A stretch of 64,000 nucleotides of DNA from Acetobacter oryzoeni (GTDB lineage Bacteria > Pseudomonadota > Alphaproteobacteria > Acetobacterales > Acetobacteraceae): the NCBI RefSeq assembly GCF_004014775.2, contig NZ_CP042808.1:744001-808000 (forward strand), given 5' to 3'. A program made the position numbers and the translations under genes. A model generated the notes under the pieces. That model had not been told where the DNA came from, searched no databases, and saw only the letters and a program-made list of their open reading frames with translations. Below, one piece after another: positions 17,777-25,957 of the stretch (position 1 is its first letter; each line of letters opens with the position of its first letter).

Positions 17777-18907
17777 TTAGTGGAGGATGATTTCCACGCG
17801 ACGGTTCTGCGGTTCACGAGTGTTCGGGCCGGTCGGAACCAGCGGGTGAGCTTCACCGTAACCGTGCACGTCAATGGCGGAAGCCGGAACGCCGTCACGG
17901 ATCAGTTCTGCCTTCACGCTGTCAGCACGACGCAGGGACAGACCCAGGTTGTACTTTTCACCGCGCGGGCCGGGGTGAGCAGCGGAGTTATCGGTGTAAC
18001 CGTTAACTTCGATGCGGGTTGTCTGAACGTGGGTGGAAGCCTGAGCAGCTTCTGCCACGATCTGGCGAGCGCGAGCGGTCAGGACAGACTTATCCCAATC
18101 GAAGAACACCAGGTAGGAGCGAGCCGGCAGCGGAGCCGGAGCAGCAACAACCGGAGCCGGCGGCGGCGGCGGCGGAGCCGTATCGAACGCATAACGCAGG
18201 CCCAGAATGAACTGGTGGTTGAAGCGGTGATCGAAGTTCACGTTACCGCCGGTGCCCTTGGAACCGGAGTAGTGGAACGCACCGTCCATGAAGGAGCCCG
18301 GCTGACCGATCATGCGGTATTCCGTGGTCACCTGGAAGCCCGGGATGCCCGTGTCATAAGCGGCACCGACGATACCCTGGTAAGCGAAGCCACCGTTCGT
18401 GCCACCGATGCGGGTATGACCTGCGCCGTGAGCATAGTTGGTGTCAATCGGGTTGTAGTGCTGCCACAGGTAACCGGCACCAACACCAACAAACGGGGTT
18501 ACAGGTGCATCGATACCGAACTGCTTCAGGTCGATATCATACAGCACGTTCACGAAACCGCCGTAGGACTGGTCGGAACCACGTGTATGACCCGGCAGGG
18601 ACGTGCCCGGACGGTGGTCAATGTTGGAGTAGTTGTAAACGCCTTCAACTTCAGCGCGCAGGCCGTTGCCGAAGCCCCAACCGAACGCACCAAAACCGGT
18701 GAAGCCGGTGTTGTGGCGCAGCTGAGAGGAGGTTCCACCCGGAGGGGCGCCAGCAGCGTTTGCACCGTTGAGGTGAGCGTGCTGATTCTGAACCAGGTTA
18801 TAACCACCGGCCACGTTTACATACGGGCCTGTAATCGTGGTGGCAGATGCGGCCGCCGGAGCCGCTGCCATCAGTGTCGTTGCAAGTAACGCCGTGCGGA
18901 GACGCAT
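17777..18907 (-). CDS. OmpA family outer membrane protein
   Basis: A 376-residue porin-like structural protein. Signal peptide about residues 1-22 (ending PAAASA), an eight-stranded OmpA-type beta-barrel to about residue 240, a proline-rich linker (PPPPPPAP), and a C-terminal OmpA/MotB peptidoglycan-binding domain. The latter carries VNGYTDNSA, LSLRRADSVKAEL and VHGYGEAHP, and ends NRRVEIILH. It anchors the outer membrane to the cell wall. Codon use is highly biased and uniform (for example ggt/cgt/acc-rich), as expected for an abundant protein. Monocistronic with its own strong terminator. Confidence 0.92.
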   Translation of the reverse strand: MRLRTALLATTLMAAAPAAASATTITGPYVNVAGGYNLVQNQHAHLNGANAAGAPPGGTSSQLRHNTGFTGFGAFGWGFGNGLRAEVEGVYNYSNIDHRPGTSLPGHTRGSDQSYGGFVNVLYDIDLKQFGIDAPVTPFVGVGAGYLWQHYNPIDTNYAHGAGHTRIGGTNGGFAYQGIVGAAYDTGIPGFQVTTEYRMIGQPGSFMDGAFHYSGSKGTGGNVNFDHRFNHQFILGLRYAFDTAPPPPPPAPVVAAPAPLPARSYLVFFDWDKSVLTARARQIVAEAAQASTHVQTTRIEVNGYTDNSAAHPGPRGEKYNLGLSLRRADSVKAELIRDGVPASAIDVHGYGEAHPLVPTGPNTREPQNRRVEIILH

Positions 18908-19251
18908 TTTTTGGTCCTCAATATTTCATCTGTTCGACTAACCCGCCAACCATTTCAGCGGGCAGGTCCAGCTAGATGCCTAAAGCCGTATAAAACGATC
19001 AGTTCCAAAATAGGAACCCGAAGCTTCATACTCTTAGTGATTACAAGCCATAACCGTGTTGTATTTGCAACAGTTCATTTCGTGGGACGAATATGTTTCT
19101 GGCGCAAAAGTATTTCCACGGTTTCTGGCCCTTTCCATAACATGTTGCAAAAGCATGTATCTCGCTCTCATTCTCGTCTGATTAAGGCGGAATTGCGGCA
19201 AGGTGACACATTTACAACCCGATAACTTACAGCGGTGTAGGGTCGCTGCTT
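18908..19251. promoter_or_regulatory. Intergenic region upstream of the OmpA gene
   Basis: A 344-base gap between the aroKB stop and the OmpA start, both minus strand. It must hold the OmpA promoter and a leader. GAGGACC just before the ATG gives a good ribosome-binding site. I see no gene, terminator or clear repeat in it. Confidence 0.4.
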
Positions 19252-20985
19252 TTAAGCCACGCTTCCGTCTGCTTCCAGCACATCTCTCACGGCTGCTGCG
19301 GGCACATCCCGCGTGGTAAATGCCTGACCGATTCCGTGCGCCAGCACAAAGGAAAGGCGCCCGTCCTGCATCTTCTTGTCGCGCTGCATATGGGCCATCA
19401 GATCCTGCGTGCGGAAGGTGTGGGGCAGGTCTCGGATATGTGCGGGCATGCCCAAGGCTTCCAGATGGCGATTCACACGCTCCATGTCTGCACGCGGGCA
19501 CAGGCCCAGACGGACGGAAAGCGCAAAAGCCAGATTCAGGCCGATGGAAACGGCCTCGCCATGCAAAAGGCGGCCATCGTAACCCAGTTCGGCTTCCAGT
19601 GCGTGGCCAAATGTGTGGCCCAGATTGAGCAGGGCACGGCCATTGTTTTTTTGCTGCTCGCGCTCATCTGCTGCCACAACACGGGCTTTGAAGGCGCAAG
19701 CTTGCTGTACAGCCATTGCCAGCGCTTCTGGGTCCTGATCCAGCACGGCGGCGCCGTTTTCTTCACACCATGCAAACAGTGCTTCGTCCCCAATGAGGCC
19801 GGACTTCACAATTTCGGCATAACCGGCCACCAACTCGCGGCGCGGCAGGGTTGCAAGGGTGGATACATCTGCCAGCACGCAAAGTGGCTGATGGAATGCC
19901 CCCAACAGATTCTTGCCCCAGCGGGTGTTGATGCCCGTTTTGCCACCAACTGAAGAATCGACCTGAGAGAGCAATGTGGTGGGAATCTGCACAAAGGGCA
20001 GCCCGCGCAGGGTGGTTGCAGCCACGAATCCGGCCAGATCCCCCACCACGCCGCCGCCCAGCGCAATAATACTGGTGCGGCGTTCTATGCCGTGCTCCAG
20101 AATGTTGTCTGTCAGCTTTTTATACATCTCCAGACACTTGGTCTGTTCCCCCGGCGGCACGCGCAGGCTGCGGGATGTAATGCCGGTTTCCGCCAAAGCG
20201 GTTTCCAACTGATGCAGATAGCGCGGGGCCACGTTTTCATCCGTAATGATGACCACGTTTTTCTGAGGCAGTACCGGGGCCAGCAAGGCACCCGCGCGGC
20301 TAATCAGATTCGTGCCGATCACCACATCATAAGATGTATGCGCCAAGGTGACAGGTAACCTTAACGGGCGGCGCGAAAGGGCAAGGGCTTCCATAACGCG
20401 CGTGGTTGTGTGCTCCACGTTGTTGTCTCCACAATCAACAATAATATCTGCCTCGGCATAAACCGGATGGCGGATGGCCATAAGATTTTCCAGCACTTCA
20501 CGCGGGGATGTCGTGTTCAGCAGAGGGCGGTGCGTGCGCCCGCTTACGCGGCGCACCAGCACGGGCAGGGGGCATCGCAGCCAGATGGATACTGCACGCT
20601 CACGCACCAGGGTGCGGGTGGTGGAATCCATAAACGCACCGCCGCCAGTGGCCAGCACCATGGGCGGGCCTTCCAGCAACCTGCGAATTACCCGCCGCTC
20701 TCCATCACGAAAGGCGGCTTCACCATAGAGGCGAAAAACATCTGCAATAGAACAGCCGGCTGCGCGTTCTATTTCTACATCGGCATCCACAAATGGCAGC
20801 CCCAGCCGGGTGGCAAGGGGGCGGCCAATGGTGGTTTTTCCTGCTCCCATAAGGCCTACAAGCACGATGCTGCGGCCAAAGGGAATAATGCCAGAACCAT
20901 GGTTACGGCTGACCCGTTCCAGATCAAGCGGAATGGGTGGTGGGTCCGTTGTTTCGGAGTGGGGAGAAGAGATACGTGATGACAT
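19252..20985 (-). CDS. aroKB: Bifunctional shikimate kinase / 3-dehydroquinate synthase fusion
   Basis: One 577-residue protein carries two shikimate-pathway enzymes. The N-terminal shikimate kinase (about 1-210) has the Walker A loop GLMGAGKT near residue 44, DADVEIE and ATGGGAFMD. The C-terminal 3-dehydroquinate synthase (about 215-577) has [30 protein letters not shown] and the zinc-ligand region [10 protein letters not shown]. aroK and aroB are adjacent genes in many bacteria; here they form one frame. An in-frame extension upstream to 21135 overlaps the divergent gene, so the ATG at 20985 was chosen, although no clear ribosome-binding site precedes it. Confidence 0.95.
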   Translation of the reverse strand: MSSRISSPHSETTDPPPIPLDLERVSRNHGSGIIPFGRSIVLVGLMGAGKTTIGRPLATRLGLPFVDADVEIERAAGCSIADVFRLYGEAAFRDGERRVIRRLLEGPPMVLATGGGAFMDSTTRTLVRERAVSIWLRCPLPVLVRRVSGRTHRPLLNTTSPREVLENLMAIRHPVYAEADIIVDCGDNNVEHTTTRVMEALALSRRPLRLPVTLAHTSYDVVIGTNLISRAGALLAPVLPQKNVVIITDENVAPRYLHQLETALAETGITSRSLRVPPGEQTKCLEMYKKLTDNILEHGIERRTSIIALGGGVVGDLAGFVAATTLRGLPFVQIPTTLLSQVDSSVGGKTGINTRWGKNLLGAFHQPLCVLADVSTLATLPRRELVAGYAEIVKSGLIGDEALFAWCEENGAAVLDQDPEALAMAVQQACAFKARVVAADEREQQKNNGRALLNLGHTFGHALEAELGYDGRLLHGEAVSIGLNLAFALSVRLGLCPRADMERVNRHLEALGMPAHIRDLPHTFRTQDLMAHMQRDKKMQDGRLSFVLAHGIGQAFTTRDVPAAAVRDVLEADGSVA

Positions 20986-21047
20986 GGAACACAGCTTAAC
21001 ATACAGCAGACAGAACACACCTATATCAGTTAAGGGAGCCAAGCTGC

Positions 21048-21386
21048 ATGAACCGCACGGTTCTGATTGTTGCCGCCGCAGTGTTTGCGGTTGTTCTGGG
21101 CGGTTTTGCCGCGCTGGGCCTAAGCGCACATCCACCCGTCCCCCAGCCAGTGCATCGTGATCTGCCGCTGGCTGCCCCGGCTACTTCTGCTGCTGCGCCA
21201 AGCGTGGCGGTGCCTGCTGCTCCTCCGGCTCCGGTCGTTTCTGCGGTTGTGCCTGCGGCTCCGGCTCAACCCACCATTACGCCTGCCGCGCCGCCGGCCC
21301 CGCCAGCAGCCGTTGCACCACCAGCACCTGTGGCACCTCCGCCGCCGGTTGCAGCTCCCGCTCCGGCAGCACCAGCACATCCGTAA
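21048..21386 (+). CDS. Small membrane-anchored Ala/Pro-rich protein
   Basis: A 112-residue protein of unknown function. An N-terminal hydrophobic segment (about 4-25) acts as signal anchor. The rest is almost only alanine, proline and valine in irregular PAPxA repeats, like a periplasmic spacer. Position between the divergent aroKB and xerC, ending three bases before the xerC start, suggests co-transcription with xerC. The composition alone could mimic a coding frame, but the signal-anchor start supports a real gene. Confidence 0.6.
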   Translation: MNRTVLIVAAAVFAVVLGGFAALGLSAHPPVPQPVHRDLPLAAPATSAAAPSVAVPAAPPAPVVSAVVPAAPAQPTITPAAPPAPPAAVAPPAPVAPPPPVAAPAPAAPAHP

Positions 21387-21389
21387 GCC

Positions 21390-22310
21390 ATGCTAAGCGG
21401 GGGCGTTGATCTTTTTCTGGAGATGCTGGCTGCCGAGCGTGCAGCCGCCCCCAATACGCTGGCTGCGTATGAAGCAGACCTGACCTCCTGCGCTGAAAGT
21501 CTGGCGCGGGAGGGGCAAACCCTGCAAACGGCCACAACCGAGGGTTTGCAAAACTGGATGGCTGCATTGGTAGGCAGCGGGCAGGCGCGGCGCACGGTTG
21601 CGCGGCGCTTGTCCTGCATCCGGCAGTTTTATCTGTTTTTGCTGCGTGAAGGCATGCGCGCGGATAACCCGGCAGCGCATCTGGATAGCCCCAAACCCCG
21701 CACACCTTTGCCTCGTTTTTTATCCGAATCGGAAGTGCTTGCGCTGCTGAATGCCTGTGCAGAGCCCGCCGGGGCATCCTTGGCCAAAAAACGACGCGGC
21801 ATTTTGGCCAAGGCGGCGCTGGAACTGCTGTATGCCTCTGGTCTGCGTATTTCCGAATTATTGGCGCTACCACGTAAAGCCATAGCCGGTGACCAGCGCA
21901 TGATCATGGTGCGCGGCAAAGGCGGGCGGGAACGTTTGGTGCCGCTTTCAGACAGTGCGCGGGAAGCCGCACAGGCTTTGCTGGAAGTGGATGCGCATTT
22001 GGAAAGTCCATTCCTGTTTTCCGGTCGCGACCCTGCAAAACCCATGACACGGCAGGCGTTTGACCGGATTCTGCACACGGTGGCCATACGGGCAGAAATA
22101 GATCCGGCGCGCCTTTCCCCCCACGTGCTGCGCCATTCCTTTGCCACGCATTTGCTGGCGCATGGGGCAGATTTGCGCGCTTTGCAGATGTTGCTGGGGC
22201 ATGCAGACATCGCCACCACCCAGATTTACACCCATGTGCAGACAGAACGCCTGCAAAAGGCCGTGCAGGCGCATCACCCTTTGGCGGCGGATTCTGCCCA
22301 CACCAAGTGA
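21390..22310 (+). CDS. xerC: Tyrosine recombinase XerC
   Basis: Site-specific recombinase that with XerD resolves chromosome dimers at dif. The 306 residues contain an N-terminal SAM-like DNA-binding domain (5-100) and the catalytic set R153, K177, H245, R248, H271 and nucleophile Y280 (HADIATTQIYTHV). Length and housekeeping context (aroKB, accA) argue for XerC and not a phage integrase. Starts three bases after the preceding stop. Confidence 0.9.
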   Translation: MLSGGVDLFLEMLAAERAAAPNTLAAYEADLTSCAESLAREGQTLQTATTEGLQNWMAALVGSGQARRTVARRLSCIRQFYLFLLREGMRADNPAAHLDSPKPRTPLPRFLSESEVLALLNACAEPAGASLAKKRRGILAKAALELLYASGLRISELLALPRKAIAGDQRMIMVRGKGGRERLVPLSDSAREAAQALLEVDAHLESPFLFSGRDPAKPMTRQAFDRILHTVAIRAEIDPARLSPHVLRHSFATHLLAHGADLRALQMLLGHADIATTQIYTHVQTERLQKAVQAHHPLAADSAHTK

Positions 22311-22384
22311 AAAATCGACATTCAGATATGTTTGGTTGCATGAAGTGACTTGGTTTTACACGTCATTGTGCTATCCGCTTCTGC

Positions 22385-23341
22385 ATGCGTCAGTTCCTGG
22401 ATTTCGAAAAGCCCGTCGCCGAACTTGAAAACAAGATCGACGAACTGCGGCAAATGACTGACCCCAACGGGGTCAACATAGAAGAAGAAACGGCCCGTCT
22501 TTCTGAAAAGGCGGAAAAGCACCTGCGTGCCATCTATGCCAAGCTTACGCCGTGGCAGAAGGTGCAGGTGGCCCGCCATGCGCAGCGTCCGCACACGCAG
22601 GACTATGTGAATGCGCTGATAACAGACTTTACACCGCTGGCGGGAGACCGCCTGTTTGCAGATGATAAAGCTGTTATTGGCGGCATGGGCCGTTTTGACG
22701 GCACACCGGTTATGGTGATCGGGACTGAACGCGGCTCAGACCTGGAAACCCGGCTCCAGCATAATTTTGGCATGGCGCGGCCAGAAGGCTACCGCAAGGC
22801 GCAACGGCTGATGAGAATGGCCGGGCACTTTAACATGCCGATTCTAACATTTATTGATACCGCAGGCGCATGGCCCGGTATTGATGCCGAACAGCGCGGG
22901 CAGGCTGAAGCCATTGCCCGTTCTATTGCTACCTGTTTTGAAGTGCCCGTACCGCTTGTTGCCACTGTAATTGGTGAAGGTGGTTCTGGTGGTGCTGTGG
23001 CGCTGGGTGCTGGTGACCGGGTGATGATGTTGGAAAACGCCATCTACTCCGTTATCTCGCCCGAAGCCTGTGCCTCCATTTTGTGGCGTGATCCCAAGCA
23101 GGCCAGCACGGCGGCAGAAACACTGCGGCTGACGGCGCAGGATTTGCAAAAGCTGGGGCTGATTGACCGGATTATTCCCGAACCCGTGGGCGGCGCGCAG
23201 CGTGAACCCGCAGTGGCTATCGAGTCTGTTCGCACCGCGCTGACAGAAGAACTTAAAACGCTTCTGCCAATTGCTCCGGCACGCCTGAAAGAACTGCGGC
23301 GTGAAAAGTTTCTGGCAATGGGGCGCGAAGCCCTGAGCTAA
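22385..23341 (+). CDS. accA: Acetyl-CoA carboxylase carboxyltransferase subunit alpha
   Basis: With AccD transfers carboxyl from carboxybiotin to acetyl-CoA, giving malonyl-CoA for fatty acid synthesis. The 318 residues match the family. Conserved blocks LDFEKPV, RHAQRPHTQDY, FIDTAGAWPGIDAEQRGQ and GEGGSGGAVALG with the oxyanion glycines are visible. Follows xerC by 74 bases; convergent with the CinA-like gene. Confidence 0.97.
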   Translation: MRQFLDFEKPVAELENKIDELRQMTDPNGVNIEEETARLSEKAEKHLRAIYAKLTPWQKVQVARHAQRPHTQDYVNALITDFTPLAGDRLFADDKAVIGGMGRFDGTPVMVIGTERGSDLETRLQHNFGMARPEGYRKAQRLMRMAGHFNMPILTFIDTAGAWPGIDAEQRGQAEAIARSIATCFEVPVPLVATVIGEGGSGGAVALGAGDRVMMLENAIYSVISPEACASILWRDPKQASTAAETLRLTAQDLQKLGLIDRIIPEPVGGAQREPAVAIESVRTALTEELKTLLPIAPARLKELRREKFLAMGREALS

Positions 23342-23355
23342 CACACGCAGTGTTA

Positions 23356-23386
23356 CCTCCCCACTGGCGCAAAACCGGCGGGGAGG
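23356..23386. terminator. Hairpin between accA and the convergent CinA-like gene
   Basis: CCTCCCC (23356-23362) pairs with GGGGAGG (23380-23386) around a partly paired 17-base loop. No good T-run follows, so this is a weak terminator candidate. Confidence 0.4.
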
Positions 23387-23397
23387 AAGTTAAGGCG

Positions 23398-24153
23398 TTA
23401 GACAGGCGGTTCTCCTTCTATGGGGGTGCCGCCTTTTGTTTTGATAAGATCATGGATAGCGCTGGCTGCTTCTTCCACCTCGGCGCGGTTCTGTCCTTTG
23501 GCCACAAGTGCTACACCGCGGCGGCCATCTTCTCGATGGAAAGGGTAGGATCCGATATCCAGATCCGGAAAGCGATTCTGAATATCCTCTAACCCGTCAG
23601 CCAATGTGCCTTCAAAAAGTGATGTGGTGTGCCATGTGCGAGAAAAGACTGGCGCGCCTTTTTGCAGGCTGGGGGCAAGGCTATCAAACATGCCGCGCAT
23701 AATGCGGGGCACGCCCGCCATAACGTGCACATTGCCAATGCTAAAGCCCGGGGCCAGTGAAACCGGGTTTACAATGGGTGTGGCACCCTGCGGCAGCTTG
23801 GCCATGCGCTGGCGGGCGGCGTTAAATTCTTCCGGCCCAAAATAGGTTTCCAGCAGTTTGAAGGTGGGCGGGTGGAACTCCCACGGCACACCAAAAGCTT
23901 CGGCAACACAGGGGGCTGTGATGTCATCATGCGTGGGGCCAATGCCACCAGTGGTAAATACCTCATCATACTTTGCGCGCATTTCTGTCACGGTGTTGAT
24001 GATGGTTTCCCGGATATCTGGAATCACACGGATTTCGCGCAGAGGAATCCCCAGTTCCCCTAAGCGGAGGGCCAGAAACTGGATGTTTTCATCTTTTGTG
24101 CGGCCGGAAAGGATTTCGTTGCCAATAAGAATAAGGGCGGAGGTGCGGCGCAT
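23398..24153 (-). CDS. CinA N-terminal-like / molybdopterin-binding domain protein
   Basis: A 251-residue protein of the MoaB/MogA-like fold found at the N-terminus of CinA. Visible are IGNEILSGRTKDEN, the TTGGIGPTHDDIT loop and GVPRIMRGMFD. The C-terminal nicotinamide-nucleotide amidase domain of full CinA is absent. Stand-alone versions occur widely and may act as ADP-ribose/COA pyrophosphatases. The start is placed at MRRTSALILIGNE with AAAGGA upstream; an open frame continues to 24801 but crosses the divergent lysK gene. Confidence 0.85.
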   Translation of the reverse strand: MRRTSALILIGNEILSGRTKDENIQFLALRLGELGIPLREIRVIPDIRETIINTVTEMRAKYDEVFTTGGIGPTHDDITAPCVAEAFGVPWEFHPPTFKLLETYFGPEEFNAARQRMAKLPQGATPIVNPVSLAPGFSIGNVHVMAGVPRIMRGMFDSLAPSLQKGAPVFSRTWHTTSLFEGTLADGLEDIQNRFPDLDIGSYPFHREDGRRGVALVAKGQNRAEVEEAASAIHDLIKTKGGTPIEGEPPV

Positions 24154-24311
24154 GGGTTGGGCCTGTCCTTTGCTGAAGCCTTCTTGATTTAGGTATAAAG
24201 CATGAAACGCAGGGCTGTTAACGTCAATGATATGGTAAAATTTGCCTCTATCCATCCTGTGCTGCGCGTTTTTGGATTGACCGCAGCGTGTCCAGTTCAT
24301 AGCTTCCCGCC

Positions 24312-25937
24312 ATGTCAGAAAGCCGATCCGCTCCCGTTTCCGATCTTCCACGTGCCTGGCCTTTTGAGGAGGCGCGTAAACTAGCCGATCATGTTGGTGT
24401 GCGCAGCACCGCCAACGGTGAGGACGATGCACGCCCGGCGTTGCTGGAAACGGGCTATGGCCCTTCCGGCCTGCCGCATATTGGCACGTTTGGTGAGGTT
24501 GCCCGCACATCATGGGTGCGGCAGGCCTATACAGCCCTGACAGGCCGCCCCTCGCGCCTGCTGGCTTTTTCCGATGATATGGATGCCCTGCGCAAGGTGC
24601 CCGATAACGTGCCCCAGCGCGACATGCTGGAAAAATATATCGGTCAGCCACTTTCCCGCGTGCCAGATCCGTTCGGCACGCACGAATCGTTTGCCGCACA
24701 TAACAACGCCCGTCTGTGCGCGTTTCTGGATAGCTTCGGTTTTGAATACGAATTTGCGTCTTCCACCCAGTATTACACCTCTGGCCGGTTTGATGCTGCA
24801 CTCCGCCGCGTGCTGGAAGTGCATGATGAGATTCTAAAGGTTATCCTGCCCACCTTGGGGGCAGACCGGCGCGCCACTTATTCCCCCGTTCTGCCGCTGC
24901 ACCCCCGTACGGGTGAGGTTATGCAGGTAAAGATGGACGCCATAGATGCCGCAGCCGGCACTGTGCGCTGGACAGACCCTTCCAACGGTGAGGTGTTTGA
25001 AACACCCGTAACCGGTGGCCACGCCAAAATGCAGTGGAAGGCCGACTGGGCCATGCGCTGGTATGCGCTGGGCGTTGATTACGAAATGTCTGGTAAGGAT
25101 CTGATAGACAGCGTGCGGCTTTCTGGCCGTATCTGCAAGATTCTGGGCGGCACACCGCCTGCAGGGCTGACATATGAGCTATTTCTGGATGAAAAAGGCC
25201 AGAAGATTTCCAAATCCAAGGGCAACGGGCTTTCTGTTGAAGAATGGCTACGTTACGCCCCGCCAGAAAGCCTTGGGCAGTTCATGTTCAACCAGCCGCA
25301 GCGTGCCAAGCGGTTGTATTTTGATGTCATCCCCAAAACGGCGGATGAATATCTGACACATGTTGATAAGGCCAAGGTGCTGCAGGCCGAAAACCCCAAG
25401 GGGAATGACCTGCGCGCCAACCCGGCATGGTTTATCCATAAAGGCCATATCCCCGAAGATGCGGGCAGCCCGGTACCGTTTAGCATGCTGCTGAACCTTG
25501 CCAGCGTTGCCAATGCAGAAACGCCAGAAGTGCTGTGGGGCTTTATCCGCCGGTATGATGCTGCCGTTTCGCCCGAAACGCACCCCATGCTGGCATGTTT
25601 GGTGAAACATGCTGTAGCGTATTACGCAGATTTCGTGCGCCCGGCCAAAACCTTCCGCGCGCCAACCGAGCAGGAACGTGCTGCGCTAACGGATCTGGCA
25701 GAGTGCCTGCGTGGGTATGAAGGTGAGGCCGCAGATGCCTCTACCTTGCAGAATCTGGTGTTCGAGGTAGGCAAGCGCCACGCGTTTGAGCCGCTGCGTA
25801 GCTGGTTTACCTGTTTGTATGAAGTTCTGCTGGGCCAGAAGGAAGGGCCGCGCTTTGGCGGCTTTGTTGCGCTGTATGGCGTGGCAGAAACTGTGGCCCT
25901 GATAGATACAGCCCTCCTGCGTGAGACGCAGGTTTAA
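24312..25937 (+). CDS. lysK: Lysine--tRNA ligase, class I
   Basis: Charges tRNA-Lys. This is the class I enzyme, found in archaea and some bacteria including many Alphaproteobacteria, and not the common class II LysS. The 541 residues show a HIGH-type motif HIGT at 56-59 (SGLPHIGTFGE) and the KMSKS-type motif KISKSK at 298-303, in the right spacing. Twenty bases separate it from the MprF-like gene, so Lys-tRNA supply and the putative user are in one operon. Confidence 0.96.
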   Translation: MSESRSAPVSDLPRAWPFEEARKLADHVGVRSTANGEDDARPALLETGYGPSGLPHIGTFGEVARTSWVRQAYTALTGRPSRLLAFSDDMDALRKVPDNVPQRDMLEKYIGQPLSRVPDPFGTHESFAAHNNARLCAFLDSFGFEYEFASSTQYYTSGRFDAALRRVLEVHDEILKVILPTLGADRRATYSPVLPLHPRTGEVMQVKMDAIDAAAGTVRWTDPSNGEVFETPVTGGHAKMQWKADWAMRWYALGVDYEMSGKDLIDSVRLSGRICKILGGTPPAGLTYELFLDEKGQKISKSKGNGLSVEEWLRYAPPESLGQFMFNQPQRAKRLYFDVIPKTADEYLTHVDKAKVLQAENPKGNDLRANPAWFIHKGHIPEDAGSPVPFSMLLNLASVANAETPEVLWGFIRRYDAAVSPETHPMLACLVKHAVAYYADFVRPAKTFRAPTEQERAALTDLAECLRGYEGEAADASTLQNLVFEVGKRHAFEPLRSWFTCLYEVLLGQKEGPRFGGFVALYGVAETVALIDTALLRETQV

Positions 25938-25957
25938 AACATAGCGCCGCAAGTTAC

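Noticed and set aside
17780..18889. Open frame of 369 codons antisense to the OmpA gene
   Set aside because: The strong codon bias of the OmpA gene removes stops on the opposite strand; the translated product is low-complexity and not protein-like.
24154..24801. N-terminal extension of the CinA-like gene
   Set aside because: It crosses the start of lysK on the other strand and has no family similarity; a good ribosome-binding site precedes the ATG at 24153.
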